Of a stretch of DNA of 64,000 nucleotides, positions 1-7,897 are shown in pieces. The DNA lies in NCBI GenBank assembly GCA_963716245.1, contig OY970300.1, positions 496,001-560,000 on the forward strand. Direction: 5' to 3'. This DNA is from VRUE01 sp963716245. Its GTDB lineage: Bacteria; Actinomycetota; Thermoleophilia; Solirubrobacterales; 70-9. Numbering within the stretch: position 1 is the stretch's first letter; the number at the start of each line of letters is the position of its first letter. The notes beneath the pieces are model-generated. The model worked only from the letters and a program-made list of their open reading frames with translations. It was not told where the DNA came from and made no database searches. Position numbers and translations under genes: made by a program.

Positions 1-18
1 GCGTCGCTGAGCAACCCG

Positions 19-225
19 GTGCGCGATCCAGATCCGACCGAGTGGCCTGACCCTTACGAGAAGCGCGACGACCCGCGCGACCCCGACGACCCCGACGGCG
101 CCCCCTTCGGCGAGGAGCCCCACCCCCCGACCGGCAGCACGAGCACGAGCGAACCGCATCCCTCCAAGGACCCCGAGGCCGGGGACCGCTGGGAGGGCCC
201 GAAGCGCGACAAGCTCGACGACTAG
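19..225 (+). CDS. Small acidic, proline-rich hypothetical protein, possibly 5'-truncated
   Basis: A 68-residue product from a GTG start, ending at TAG (223-225). It is almost entirely Asp, Pro, Glu, Arg and Gly with no hydrophobic core, so it should be disordered. The frame is open to base 1 of the window, so the true start may lie outside and this may be the tail of a longer protein. I do not recognise a family. A sigma-F-like promoter for the next gene begins five bases after its stop. Confidence 0.4.
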   Translation: MRDPDPTEWPDPYEKRDDPRDPDDPDGAPFGEEPHPPTGSTSTSEPHPSKDPEAGDRWEGPKRDKLDD

Positions 226-229
226 GGAC

Positions 230-254
230 GTTTTCCCGCTGGGCGCGGGGGGTA
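230..254 (+). promoter_or_regulatory. SigB/SigF-type promoter for the sulfotransferase gene
   Basis: GTTT at 230-233 and GGGTA at 250-254 are separated by 16 bases, matching the GTTT-N15-17-GGGTA pattern of general stress sigma factors. It lies about 90 bases upstream of the sulfotransferase ATG. A sigma factor of this class is encoded at 20495-21307. The assignment rests on motif and position. Confidence 0.55.
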
Positions 255-343
255 GCGAAGCGGGCGATGAAAGCCGCCACCCGGGGAGCGGGGGTTGCGA
301 AAAAGGTTTCGATCGTCCACCATTGCGCCGTCGCGCCCAGCCC

Positions 344-1267
344 ATGACCGCGCTGATCGACAACGACGAGCGGCTGACCTGGATCTTCGGCTCGTCCCGC
401 AGCGGCAGCACCTGGTTGCTGCGGATGCTCTCCGACTTCGACGGCGTCGTCCCGGTCGACGATCCGCACCTCGGCCATCACCTCGGGGTGTGGCGTCCGA
501 TCCCGCTTGCCTGGGCCGCCGCCGAGGAGCCGCCGCGCGAGCTGACCACGCTGCTCGACCTGAAGGCCGAGGAGCCCGGCTACTTCTTCGCCGAGCGCTA
601 CCGGGACAGCTGGTGGGAGCCGCTGCGGGCGCTGATCGCCTCCCGCTTCGAGGCGCAGGCCGACGGCATGGCGGGCAACGGCGCCGCCCCGCGCTCCTTC
701 GTGGTCAAGGAGCCCGGCTCGCACGCCGCCCCGCTGCTCACCGAGCTGTTCCCGGGCTCGAAGGTGATCTTCCTGCTGCGCGACGGGCGCGACGTGGTCG
801 ACTCGTGGCTGGACGGCTATCGCGAGGGCGCGTGGGCGATACCCGGCGGCGCCTTCCCCGTCTCCGACGAGGGCCGGCTGCCGCTGATCCGCTGGCTGTC
901 GGCCGTCTGGGTCTACCGCAGCCGCGCGGTGCGCCGCGCCTACGAGAGCCGGCCCGAAGGGAGCCGCCTGCTGATCCGCTACGAGGCGCTGCGCGAGCGG
1001 ACCGAGCAGACCCTCGGTGAGATCTGCGGGATCCTCGGCCTCGACACCGCCAGGGCCGCCGAGGTCGCCGAGCGGCACCGCTTCGAGCGCGTGCCCCGCC
1101 GGGCGCGCGGCCCCCGTCGCGTCGTCCGGGCCGCCAAGCCGGGGTCGTGGCGGGAGAACCTCACGCTCGCCGAGCAGGAGGCGATGCACGACGCCCTAGG
1201 TGCCGCTTTGGAGGAGTTCGGCTACGAGAGCGCCCCTCCGGTGCCGGCTGTGGCCGCAATTTCCTGA
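344..1267 (+). CDS. PAPS-dependent sulfotransferase family protein
   Basis: A 307-residue protein expected to transfer a sulfuryl group from PAPS to an unknown acceptor. The 5'-phosphosulfate-binding loop SSRSGSTW is at residues 17-24. The 3'-phosphate-binding segment (FLLRDGRDVVDSW) is near residues 141-155, with the expected Arg and Ser. There is no signal peptide, so it should be cytoplasmic. A TTG 21 bases upstream is in frame, but the ATG at 344 starts the conserved domain cleanly. It stands alone on the plus strand behind a sigma-F-like promoter. A role in sulfating a surface glycan is possible, given the glycan operon at 6.2-17.2 kb, but is unproven. Confidence 0.85.
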   Translation: MTALIDNDERLTWIFGSSRSGSTWLLRMLSDFDGVVPVDDPHLGHHLGVWRPIPLAWAAAEEPPRELTTLLDLKAEEPGYFFAERYRDSWWEPLRALIASRFEAQADGMAGNGAAPRSFVVKEPGSHAAPLLTELFPGSKVIFLLRDGRDVVDSWLDGYREGAWAIPGGAFPVSDEGRLPLIRWLSAVWVYRSRAVRRAYESRPEGSRLLIRYEALRERTEQTLGEICGILGLDTARAAEVAERHRFERVPRRARGPRRVVRAAKPGSWRENLTLAEQEAMHDALGAALEEFGYESAPPVPAVAAIS

Positions 1268-1305
1268 GTTTCGCCCTGCCGGATCGGCCAACGGCAGCGC
1301 TTCCC

Positions 1306-1329
1306 GTTTGCCGGCACGCGCACGGGGTA
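1306..1329 (+). promoter_or_regulatory. SigB/SigF-type promoter for the hicB-like/udgX/topIB operon
   Basis: GTTT (1306-1309) and GGGTA (1325-1329) with a 15-base spacer lie in the short gap after the sulfotransferase and about 45 bases before the next ATG. The downstream genes run head to tail to 6116, so this site could drive udgX, topoisomerase IB and the two partner-switching regulators together. Confidence 0.6.
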
Positions 1330-1374
1330 ACACCTCGTTCAGAGTCGTTGCGAGCGAACGAGGAGGACTGGGAG

Positions 1375-1713
1375 ATGGCTACGGCAAGCGGTTCGGGAAT
1401 ACCGGTGACCTTGCTCCGCCACTGCCGCACCGTCCTCTCCCGCAAGACCGATCCGCGCGGCAAGGTGGTCTGGGTGGCGGAGGTTCCCGACATGCCCTGG
1501 TGCAGGGCGACCGGATCCAGTCGTATCGAGGCGCTCGATCGGGTACGTGAGATGGGTGAGCGAAGCAGAGACGACGCACGACTCCGCCGCCGACTTCCTT
1601 CCCAGCGCACGCAGCCTGACCGCGCTGCGGCGCGCCGCTCAGGGCTGTCGTGGATGCGACCTCTGGAGGGACGCGACTCAGACGGTCTTCGGCGAGGGGC
1701 GGTCGCGCGCTGA
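1375..1713 (+). CDS. HicB-like domain protein overlapping udgX
   Basis: It starts at ATG 1375 behind a clear AGGAGG ribosome site. Residues of roughly 15-62 (core VVWVAEVPDMPWCRATG followed by a helix with EALDRVREMGE) resemble the single domain of HicB antitoxins. After that the frame continues as Arg-rich sequence for 50 residues, because it runs through the udgX gene in another frame. No HicA toxin is visible next to it. Either the protein carries a meaningless tail, or a stop was lost and the gene once ended near 1560. Family resemblance is by eye and moderate. Confidence 0.5.
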   Translation: MATASGSGIPVTLLRHCRTVLSRKTDPRGKVVWVAEVPDMPWCRATGSSRIEALDRVREMGERSRDDARLRRRLPSQRTQPDRAAARRSGLSWMRPLEGRDSDGLRRGAVAR

Positions 1714-2215
1714 GCTGATGCTCGTCGGCGAGCAGCCCGGCGACCGCGAGGATCGCCAGGGCGAGCCGTTCGTAGGTCCCGCGGGTGCCCTTCTCGATCG
1801 AGCTTTTGCAGAGGCGGGGATCGAGCGCGGCGACGTCTACCTGACCAACGCCGTGAAGCACTTCAAATGGCGGCCGCGCGGCAAGCGCCGCCTCCACCAG
1901 ACGCCCCGGGCCGGCGAGGTGGAGGCCTGCAGGCCGTGGCTCGAGGCCGAGCTCGAGGCGGTGGGCCCCCGTGCGGTCGTGGCCCTCGGGGCGACCGCCG
2001 CCAAGGCGCTCTTCGGCCCGTCGGTGCGGGTCACCCGCGACCGCGGCCGGCTGCTCGAGACGCCGCTGGCGCCGCTCGGCGCCGTCACCGTCCATCCCTC
2101 GGCGATCTTGCGGGTGCGGGAGCCCGACGAGCGCCACGACGCGTTCGCCGGCCTGGTCGAGGACCTCGAGGCGGTCTTCGCCGCGATGCGCGATGAGTCC
2201 GGCGACCGCGCGTAG
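1547..2215 (+). CDS. udgX: UdgX-type uracil-DNA glycosylase/uracil-DNA binding protein
   Basis: A 222-residue member of the uracil-DNA glycosylase superfamily. Motif GEQPG is at residues 61-65. The UdgX-specific loop reads GKRRLH, with His at about residue 117. In characterised mycobacterial UdgX the equivalent His attacks the sugar after uracil excision and leaves a covalent protein-DNA adduct. A CxxC pair (34 and 37) and a third Cys near 128 fit the Fe-S subgroup; I see only these three cysteines. The HPS motif (VTVHPSAI) is near residue 182. GTG starts at 1547 and 1556 are both in frame. The 3' end overlaps topoisomerase IB by 23 bases, so the two are probably co-translated. Confidence 0.88.
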   Translation: MRWVSEAETTHDSAADFLPSARSLTALRRAAQGCRGCDLWRDATQTVFGEGRSRAELMLVGEQPGDREDRQGEPFVGPAGALLDRAFAEAGIERGDVYLTNAVKHFKWRPRGKRRLHQTPRAGEVEACRPWLEAELEAVGPRAVVALGATAAKALFGPSVRVTRDRGRLLETPLAPLGAVTVHPSAILRVREPDERHDAFAGLVEDLEAVFAAMRDESGDRA

Positions 2216-3209
2216 AAGGCTGAAGCGCTCCGACTGCGCCGGCGCCGGGATGAGCCGGCGGCGCTGCGGCAGCGGCTTCTCCTACAGGGACGCCGACGGC
2301 GAGCGGATTCGCGACGAGGAGACCCTGGCCAGGATCCGCTCCCTGGCCATACCGCCCGCCTGGCAGGACGTCTGGATCTGCCCGGACCCGACGGGCCACA
2401 TCCAGGCGACCGGCTACGACGAAGCGGGTCGCAAGCAGTACCTCTACCACGAGCGCTGGCACGAGCGGGCGGCGGAACGGAAGTTCGAGACGATGCGCGA
2501 GTTCGCCGTCGCCCTGCCCCGCCTGCGCGGTGCCGTGACCAGGGACATCCGGGCCGAGGGCGTCCCCCGTCGCCGCGCCCTCGCCTGCGCTGTGCGGCTG
2601 CTCGACCTCGGCTTCCTGCGGGTCGGCGGCGAGGAATACGCCGAGGCGAACGGCAGCTACGGGGTCGCGACGATCCGGCGCGAGCACGTCTCGATCAGCC
2701 GCGACGAGATGGTCTTCGACTTCCCCGCCAAGAGCGGTCAGCGCCGCGTGCAGTCGCTCCGCGACCGGCTGGCGCGCGACGCGATCGAGGCGATGCGCCA
2801 GCGCCGCGGCGGCCCGCCAGACCTGATCGTCTTCGAAGAGGACGGCAGCTGGCGCGACGTCCGCTCCGACGACGTCAACGACTACATCAAGGCCAAGATC
2901 GGCGAGCGCTTCTCGGCCAAGGACTTCCGGACCTGGCACGGGACCGTCCTCGCCGCGGTCGAGCTGGCCGCGGAGGGACCGCCGGCCTCGCGGGCGGCCG
3001 CCGAGCGCTCGATCGCGGCCGCGGTGCGGCGGGTCTCCGACGCGCTCGGCAACACGCCCGCCGTCTGCCGCAGCTCCTACATCGACCCGCGCCTGCTCGA
3101 TCGCTACCGCGACGGCGCCACGATCGACCTCCGCGGGGGCGGCGGGGGGACGGTCTCGCCCCGAGCCCGGGCACGGATCGAGCGCAAGGTGCTGGACATC
3201 CTCGCCTGA
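2193..3209 (+). CDS. DNA topoisomerase IB (poxvirus-like)
   Basis: A 338-residue type IB topoisomerase, which relaxes supercoils through a transient 3'-phosphotyrosine link. The N-terminal domain contains IPPAWQDVWICPDPTGHIQA. The catalytic domain shows the Arg segment (LRVGGEEYAEANGSYG), the RTWHG motif with catalytic Arg and His, and SSYIDPRLLDRY with the likely active-site Tyr. The start is ATG 2193, inside the end of udgX. Bacterial members are scattered and accessory to gyrase and topoisomerase I. The neighbourhood (UdgX before, stress regulators after) suggests a DNA damage or stress role, which is inference. Confidence 0.9.
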   Translation: MSPATARRRLKRSDCAGAGMSRRRCGSGFSYRDADGERIRDEETLARIRSLAIPPAWQDVWICPDPTGHIQATGYDEAGRKQYLYHERWHERAAERKFETMREFAVALPRLRGAVTRDIRAEGVPRRRALACAVRLLDLGFLRVGGEEYAEANGSYGVATIRREHVSISRDEMVFDFPAKSGQRRVQSLRDRLARDAIEAMRQRRGGPPDLIVFEEDGSWRDVRSDDVNDYIKAKIGERFSAKDFRTWHGTVLAAVELAAEGPPASRAAAERSIAAAVRRVSDALGNTPAVCRSSYIDPRLLDRYRDGATIDLRGGGGGTVSPRARARIERKVLDILA

Positions 3210-3262
3210 CATCTGACATCCAGGCATGTTGAGATGACCGACCCGCGGGTATGGGGTGCCGA

Positions 3263-4192
3263 ATGGGGCAAACGGACTTCCACCACGAGGCCTTCTTCTA
3301 CGAGGACGCCGACGAGTTCCTGGCCGGCGCCCTTCCCTTCCTGCGGGAAGGGGCCGAGGCCGGCGAGGCCGCCCTGGTCGCGGTCCGGCACGACCGCATG
3401 CGCGCCCTCAGGGCCGAGCTGAACGGGAGCGCGGCAGGGATCAGCTTCGTCGACATGGAGGAGCTGGGGCGCAACCCCGCCCGGATCATCCCCGCCTGGC
3501 GGCAGTTCGTCGACGAGCACGGCAGGGACAGCCCGATCCGCGGGATCGGCGAACCGGTCTGGCCCGGCCGCGGCGAGGCCGAGATCGACGAGTGCCAGCG
3601 CCACGAGGCCCTGCTCAACCACGCCTTCTGGGACGGGCCGGCGTGGCGGCTGTTGTGCCCCTACGACAGCGCGGCGCTGGACGAGGCGGTGCTCGACGAG
3701 GCCCGCCGGTCCCACGCGGTCGTCTCGGGCAGCTGGACCGGCGCCGAGCCGGGTCACCGTGAGATCGACCCGAACGCGATCGCGCCCTTCTCCGGCGTGC
3801 TCCCGCGCCACCCGGCCGAGGCGAGGGAGCTCGGCTTCGGTCGGGCGACGCTCCACGACGCGCGCAGCCTGGTCGCCGCCGAGGCGAGCGGCGCCGGGCT
3901 GTCGTCCGATCGAGCCTTCGACCTCGTCGCGGCGACGGGCGAGATGACCGCCAACAGCGTCCTGCACGGCGGCGGCGGGGGCACCCTGCGGACCTGGCGC
4001 GAGGAGGACTGCATGGTCGTGGAGGTCGAGGACTCGGGCACGATCGAGGAGCCGCTGACCGGCCGGATCCGGCCCGACCCGGGCCAGCACGCGGGCCGTG
4101 GGCTGTGGATGGTCAACCACCTCTGCGACCTGGCCCAGGTCCGCTCGGGCGAGGACGGTACGACCGTGCGCGTGCGGATGAGCCTGGCCTGA
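3263..4192 (+). CDS. RsbA-like anti-sigma regulator (MEDS sensor plus HATPase domain)
   Basis: A 309-residue protein. The N-terminal ~170 residues match the MEDS/DcmR sensory domain (HHEAFFYEDADEFLAGALPF, then a conserved RLLCPYD). The C-terminal ~110 residues form a GHKL ATPase of the anti-sigma kinase class, with N-box GEMTANSVLHGG, EDSG, and GRGLWMVNHLCD. Such proteins bind sigma factors or phosphorylate STAS antagonists. ATG 3263 is preferred; ATG 3251 is also in frame. It is followed by the PP2C phosphatase that would act on the opposite side of a partner switch. Confidence 0.85.
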   Translation: MGQTDFHHEAFFYEDADEFLAGALPFLREGAEAGEAALVAVRHDRMRALRAELNGSAAGISFVDMEELGRNPARIIPAWRQFVDEHGRDSPIRGIGEPVWPGRGEAEIDECQRHEALLNHAFWDGPAWRLLCPYDSAALDEAVLDEARRSHAVVSGSWTGAEPGHREIDPNAIAPFSGVLPRHPAEARELGFGRATLHDARSLVAAEASGAGLSSDRAFDLVAATGEMTANSVLHGGGGGTLRTWREEDCMVVEVEDSGTIEEPLTGRIRPDPGQHAGRGLWMVNHLCDLAQVRSGEDGTTVRVRMSLA

Positions 4193-4309
4193 AATTGACC
4201 TGACGCGCCGACGGGGCGCTCGTTCTGCTACCAACAGGCCACTGCCGGCCCCACGATGTGGACTTTTCCGCGAAGTGGGGCTACTGTCTTTTCAGTACGC
4301 CGGAGGGGT

Positions 4310-5716
4310 ATGGGCTGGATAGAGATATCTATCGGGGTTATCGGAGCGCTCAGCGGTCTGGCGGCGCTGCTGATCCTCGTCGCCCGCGAGCGCAGGGCGA
4401 ACCGGCGCTTTCGCATCCTCGCCGAAGTGGCGGCCGTCTCGGACGCCGGCGGCACGCTCGAGGAGACCTTCGACGCGATCTGCGAGATCCTCGTCCCCGA
4501 GCTTGCCGACTTCTGCATGATCGACGTCTTCGGCGACGGCGAGGTGCGCCGCAAGGCGGTTCGGGCCGGATCCGGCCGTGGGCCCGAGGTCGAGCAGTGG
4601 CTGGCGGGGCGCAAGCCGTCGATCCCCGACAGCATGGTCGCGGGCGCCTCGTTGGCGCCGATGTTCTACGAGCGGATGTCGGACTCCGACCTGGCGGGGC
4701 TGGCCCACGACGGCGAGGACCTGGAGTTCCTGCGCGGGCTCGGCGTGCGCTCGGCCGTGACCGTCCCCCTCAACGCGCGCGGCCGGGTGACCGGGGCGCT
4801 GACGCTCGCCGTCGCCTGGTCGGGCCGCCGCTACCGCGACGAGGACGCGCGCTTCGCCTGGATCCTCTCCGGCAGGGTCGCCCTCGCGCTCGACAACTGC
4901 GGCCTCTTCGCCGACCTCGAGCGGGCCGAGCGGGCGCGCGCCGAGATCGCGGAGACGCTGCAGCGTGGCCTGCTGCCGCCGCCGCTGCCGCACATACCCG
5001 GCTGGTCGATCGCGGCGATGTACCAGCCGGCGGGCGCCGAGAACGAGGTCGGCGGCGACTTCTACGACGCCTTCCGGGTGCCGGGCGGCTGGATGCTCGC
5101 GATCGGCGACGTCACCGGTCGCGGCGCGCGCGCCGCGTCGATCACCGCCATCGCCCGCTACACGCTGCGCACCGCCGCGGCGCTGACCGGCGATCCGGTG
5201 CTCGCCCTCTCGACGCTCAACCGGGCACTCTTCTCGCACGGCGACGCGGCCCTCTGCAGCCTGGTCGCGCTGGCGCTAAGCGAGGACCCCGCCCAGCCGG
5301 TCAGGCTGGCCGTCGCCGGCCACCCGCCCCCGCTGGTGATCGACGGCGAGTCGGTGACGGAGGAAACCGGGGCGGGCCCCCTTCTCGGAGCCTTCGTCGA
5401 CAGCCACTGGGAGGTCATCAGCTGCGATCTCGCGCTCGGCCGGCAGCTCGTCATCGTCACCGACGGGATCGCCGAGGCGCAGGGTGAGGACGGTCGCTTC
5501 GGCGAGGAGCGGCTGCATGCCGAGCTGCGCGGCGCCGGCGACCCGGCGCTGGTGATGCGGCGGCTGGAGACGGCGCTTAACGCCTTCACCGGCGGCAGGC
5601 ACGACGACGACGTGGCGATCCTGGCGCTGACCCGCAACTCCAGCGAGGCACCGCCGCCGGACGCACGGCCCGAGGTCGCGCTCGCCGTCCCCAGCGCGCA
5701 GAGAGCCGATGTCTGA
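4310..5716 (+). CDS. GAF-domain PP2C (SpoIIE/RsbU-type) serine phosphatase
   Basis: A 468-residue membrane-anchored phosphatase. One transmembrane helix spans residues 4-25, a GAF domain spans about 50-200, and a SpoIIE-type PP2C domain spans about 225-440. Metal-binding motifs are GGDFYDAF (~247), GDVTGRG (~268), VTDGI (~383) and DDDVAIL (~430). It should dephosphorylate a STAS-domain anti-anti-sigma factor, freeing the sigma factor; a candidate STAS protein is at 19178-19549. The start ATG has GGAGGGG just upstream. The 3' end overlaps the next gene by eight bases. Confidence 0.9.
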   Translation: MGWIEISIGVIGALSGLAALLILVARERRANRRFRILAEVAAVSDAGGTLEETFDAICEILVPELADFCMIDVFGDGEVRRKAVRAGSGRGPEVEQWLAGRKPSIPDSMVAGASLAPMFYERMSDSDLAGLAHDGEDLEFLRGLGVRSAVTVPLNARGRVTGALTLAVAWSGRRYRDEDARFAWILSGRVALALDNCGLFADLERAERARAEIAETLQRGLLPPPLPHIPGWSIAAMYQPAGAENEVGGDFYDAFRVPGGWMLAIGDVTGRGARAASITAIARYTLRTAAALTGDPVLALSTLNRALFSHGDAALCSLVALALSEDPAQPVRLAVAGHPPPLVIDGESVTEETGAGPLLGAFVDSHWEVISCDLALGRQLVIVTDGIAEAQGEDGRFGEERLHAELRGAGDPALVMRRLETALNAFTGGRHDDDVAILALTRNSSEAPPPDARPEVALAVPSAQRADV

Positions 5717-6116
5717 GGAGTACGCGACGCTCGTCGAGCGCCTCTACGAGGCGTTCAACCGGCGGGACTCGGCGGAGATCCTGGCGATCTGCGACGAGCG
5801 GATGGAGCTCTTCCCGATCGCCACGGCCGAAGCGGTGGGTCGGGCTGAGCCGTACATCGGACCGGCCGGGATGCACGAGTACCTGGCCGACGCGGCGAAG
5901 GTCTGGGAAGAGCTGCTGATCACGCCGAGCCAGGTCGAGCAGCGCGAGGATCGCCTGCTCGTGCGCGGCCGGGTGTACGCGCGCAGCCGCGAGCTGGGGA
6001 TCAGGGACATGCCGCTGGCCTGGATCTGGGAGGTCCGGGACGGCCGGGTGGTCCGCGGCGAGGTCTTCCTCGACCTCGAGAACGCCTTCAGGCAGTTCTC
6101 GGCCGTCTCGGTCTGA
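5709..6116 (+). CDS. SnoaL/NTF2-like family protein
   Basis: A 135-residue single-domain protein of the cone-shaped NTF2-like fold. The N-terminal helix is LVERLYEAFNRRDSAEIL. A central strand pair and a terminal WEVRDGRVVRGEVFLD follow the family pattern. Members include small-molecule isomerases and non-catalytic binding proteins, so the substrate cannot be predicted. It starts inside the end of the phosphatase gene and is probably co-translated with it. Confidence 0.75.
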   Translation: MSEEYATLVERLYEAFNRRDSAEILAICDERMELFPIATAEAVGRAEPYIGPAGMHEYLADAAKVWEELLITPSQVEQREDRLLVRGRVYARSRELGIRDMPLAWIWEVRDGRVVRGEVFLDLENAFRQFSAVSV

Positions 6117-6142
6117 ACCTTCTCTTAAGAAGCGGGGAAACG

Positions 6143-6168
6143 GTTTGTAGGCGCTTCGCTCGGGGGTA
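6143..6168 (+). promoter_or_regulatory. SigB/SigF-type promoter for the heptose glycan operon
   Basis: GTTT (6143-6146) and GGGTA (6164-6168) with a 17-base spacer lie in the 98-base gap before the carbamoyltransferase GTG. This is the only clear promoter-like site before a run of nine coupled genes. The spacer is at the long end of the accepted range. Confidence 0.5.
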
Positions 6169-6214
6169 GTCGCAACGCCTATGGGGTTTTGGCCCGCTTC
6201 GAAAGGGGGGGCTC

Positions 6215-7897
6215 GTGCGTCCCGCTGTACTGGGCATAAATGCCGTCTTCCACGACAGCGCCGCGGCGCTCGTGCTTGGCGGCGAGGTGGTCGCTGCCGC
6301 CGAAGAGGAGCGCTTCAGCCGCCGCAAGCACGGCAAGCCGCCGGTCGCCTTCTCGACCTGGGAGCTGCCGGAGCAGGCGGCTCGGTGGTGCCTGTCGCAG
6401 GCGGGCCTCGCTCCCGCTGACCTCGATGCGGTCGCCTACTCCTACGACCCGGCGCTGGCCGGCGGCGAGGAGGCGACGGGGGACGCCTGGGAGGACCTGC
6501 GTACGACATTCGCGTGCCGAGCGCCGCGCTTCCTGGCGACCGCGCTGCCGGGCCTCGATCCCCAGCGGGTCGAGTTCGTCCCCCATCACGTCGCCCACGC
6601 CGCCTCGGCCTACCACGGAGCCCGCTTCCCGTCCTGCGCGGTCCTGGTCCTCGACGGCCGCGGCGAGGCGACCTCGCACCTCGCCGGGCACCGGCGCGAC
6701 GGCCGGCTCGATGTCCTCGCGGCGCAGCGCCTCCCCGACTCGCTCGGCCTCCTCTACGAGGAGCTGACCGCGCACCTCGGCTTCCGCCGCTCCTCCGACG
6801 AGTACAAGGTGATGGCGATGGCCTCCTATGGAAGGCCGTCGATGCTCCGCGAGCTGCGCGGGGCGATCCACGCCGACGGGGAGGGCGGGTTCGTCGCCGG
6901 GGGGATCGATTGGGATGCGCTGGCGCCCCGGCTGGCGAGCGGCGACGAGTGGACGCCGCGCCACGCCGACCTCGCGGCGAGCGTGCAGGCCCGGCTGGAG
7001 GAGGTGCTGCTCGACCTCTGCGAGTGGCTGGCGGGGCGGACGGGCGAGCGCCGGCTGGCGATGGCGGGCGGCGTCGCGCTCAACTGCGTCGCCAACTCCC
7101 GCCTGCTGCGCGAGGGGCCCTTCGAGGAGATCTGGGTGCAGCCCGCGGCCGGCGACTCGGGCACCGCGCTGGGCGCCGCCACGCACGTCGCCGAGCGGCT
7201 CGGCGCCGCGCCGCGGCCGCTGACGACGGCGGCGCTCGGGCGCGAGTGGGACGAGGAGGAGCTGGAGGCCTGGCTGCGCGCCGCCGCGGTCCCCTTCGAG
7301 CGCTGCGACGACGTCGCCGCCGCCGTCGCCGAGCGATTGGCCGACAACCGGATCGTCGCCTGGCACCAGGGGCGCGCCGAGTGGGGGCCGCGAGCGCTCG
7401 GCCACCGCAGCCTGCTGGCCGATCCCCGCGATGCCGGCAACCTCGATCGCCTCAACGAGATCAAGGGCCGCGAGCAGTTCCGGCCGGTCGCCCCGATGGT
7501 GCTCGCGTCGCGCGCCGCCGAGATCTTCGACGGCCCGCTGCCCAGCCCGCACATGCTCTTCACGCACCGCGTCCGGCCCGAGTGGGTGGAGCGGATCGCG
7601 GCCGCCGTCCACGTCGACGGGACCGCGCGCGTCCAGACGGTCGACCCGCGGGCGGAGCCGCTGGTCGCGCGCATGCTCGCCGAGCTCGACCGCCGCACCG
7701 GGGTGCCGGTCGCGATCAACACCAGCCTCAACACCGCGGGCAGGCCGATCGTCGACGACCCGCGCGACGCGCTCGAGTGCTTCGGGTCGGCGCCGATCGA
7801 CTTCCTCGCGATCGGGCCCTTCCTCGTCTCCCGCGGCGAGCTCTTCGGGCCGCCGCGCGAGGCCGCCGCGGGCCGCTCCCTCTCGGCGGTGGCCTGA
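6215..7897 (+). CDS. NodU/CmcH-family carbamoyltransferase
   Basis: A 560-residue enzyme of the family that transfers carbamoyl from carbamoyl phosphate to a hydroxyl group, usually on a sugar. The N-terminal kinase-like fold begins LGINAVFHDSAAAL and contains the conserved HHVAHAASAY metal site. The C-terminal YrdC-like domain has QGRAEWGPRALGHRSLLADP and FRPVAPMV. The start is GTG 6215 behind GAAAGGGGGG. The stop overlaps the next start by one base (TGATG). It opens the glycan operon, so O-carbamoylation of the heptose-containing sugar chain is the likely role. Confidence 0.9.
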   Translation: MRPAVLGINAVFHDSAAALVLGGEVVAAAEEERFSRRKHGKPPVAFSTWELPEQAARWCLSQAGLAPADLDAVAYSYDPALAGGEEATGDAWEDLRTTFACRAPRFLATALPGLDPQRVEFVPHHVAHAASAYHGARFPSCAVLVLDGRGEATSHLAGHRRDGRLDVLAAQRLPDSLGLLYEELTAHLGFRRSSDEYKVMAMASYGRPSMLRELRGAIHADGEGGFVAGGIDWDALAPRLASGDEWTPRHADLAASVQARLEEVLLDLCEWLAGRTGERRLAMAGGVALNCVANSRLLREGPFEEIWVQPAAGDSGTALGAATHVAERLGAAPRPLTTAALGREWDEEELEAWLRAAAVPFERCDDVAAAVAERLADNRIVAWHQGRAEWGPRALGHRSLLADPRDAGNLDRLNEIKGREQFRPVAPMVLASRAAEIFDGPLPSPHMLFTHRVRPEWVERIAAAVHVDGTARVQTVDPRAEPLVARMLAELDRRTGVPVAINTSLNTAGRPIVDDPRDALECFGSAPIDFLAIGPFLVSRGELFGPPREAAAGRSLSAVA

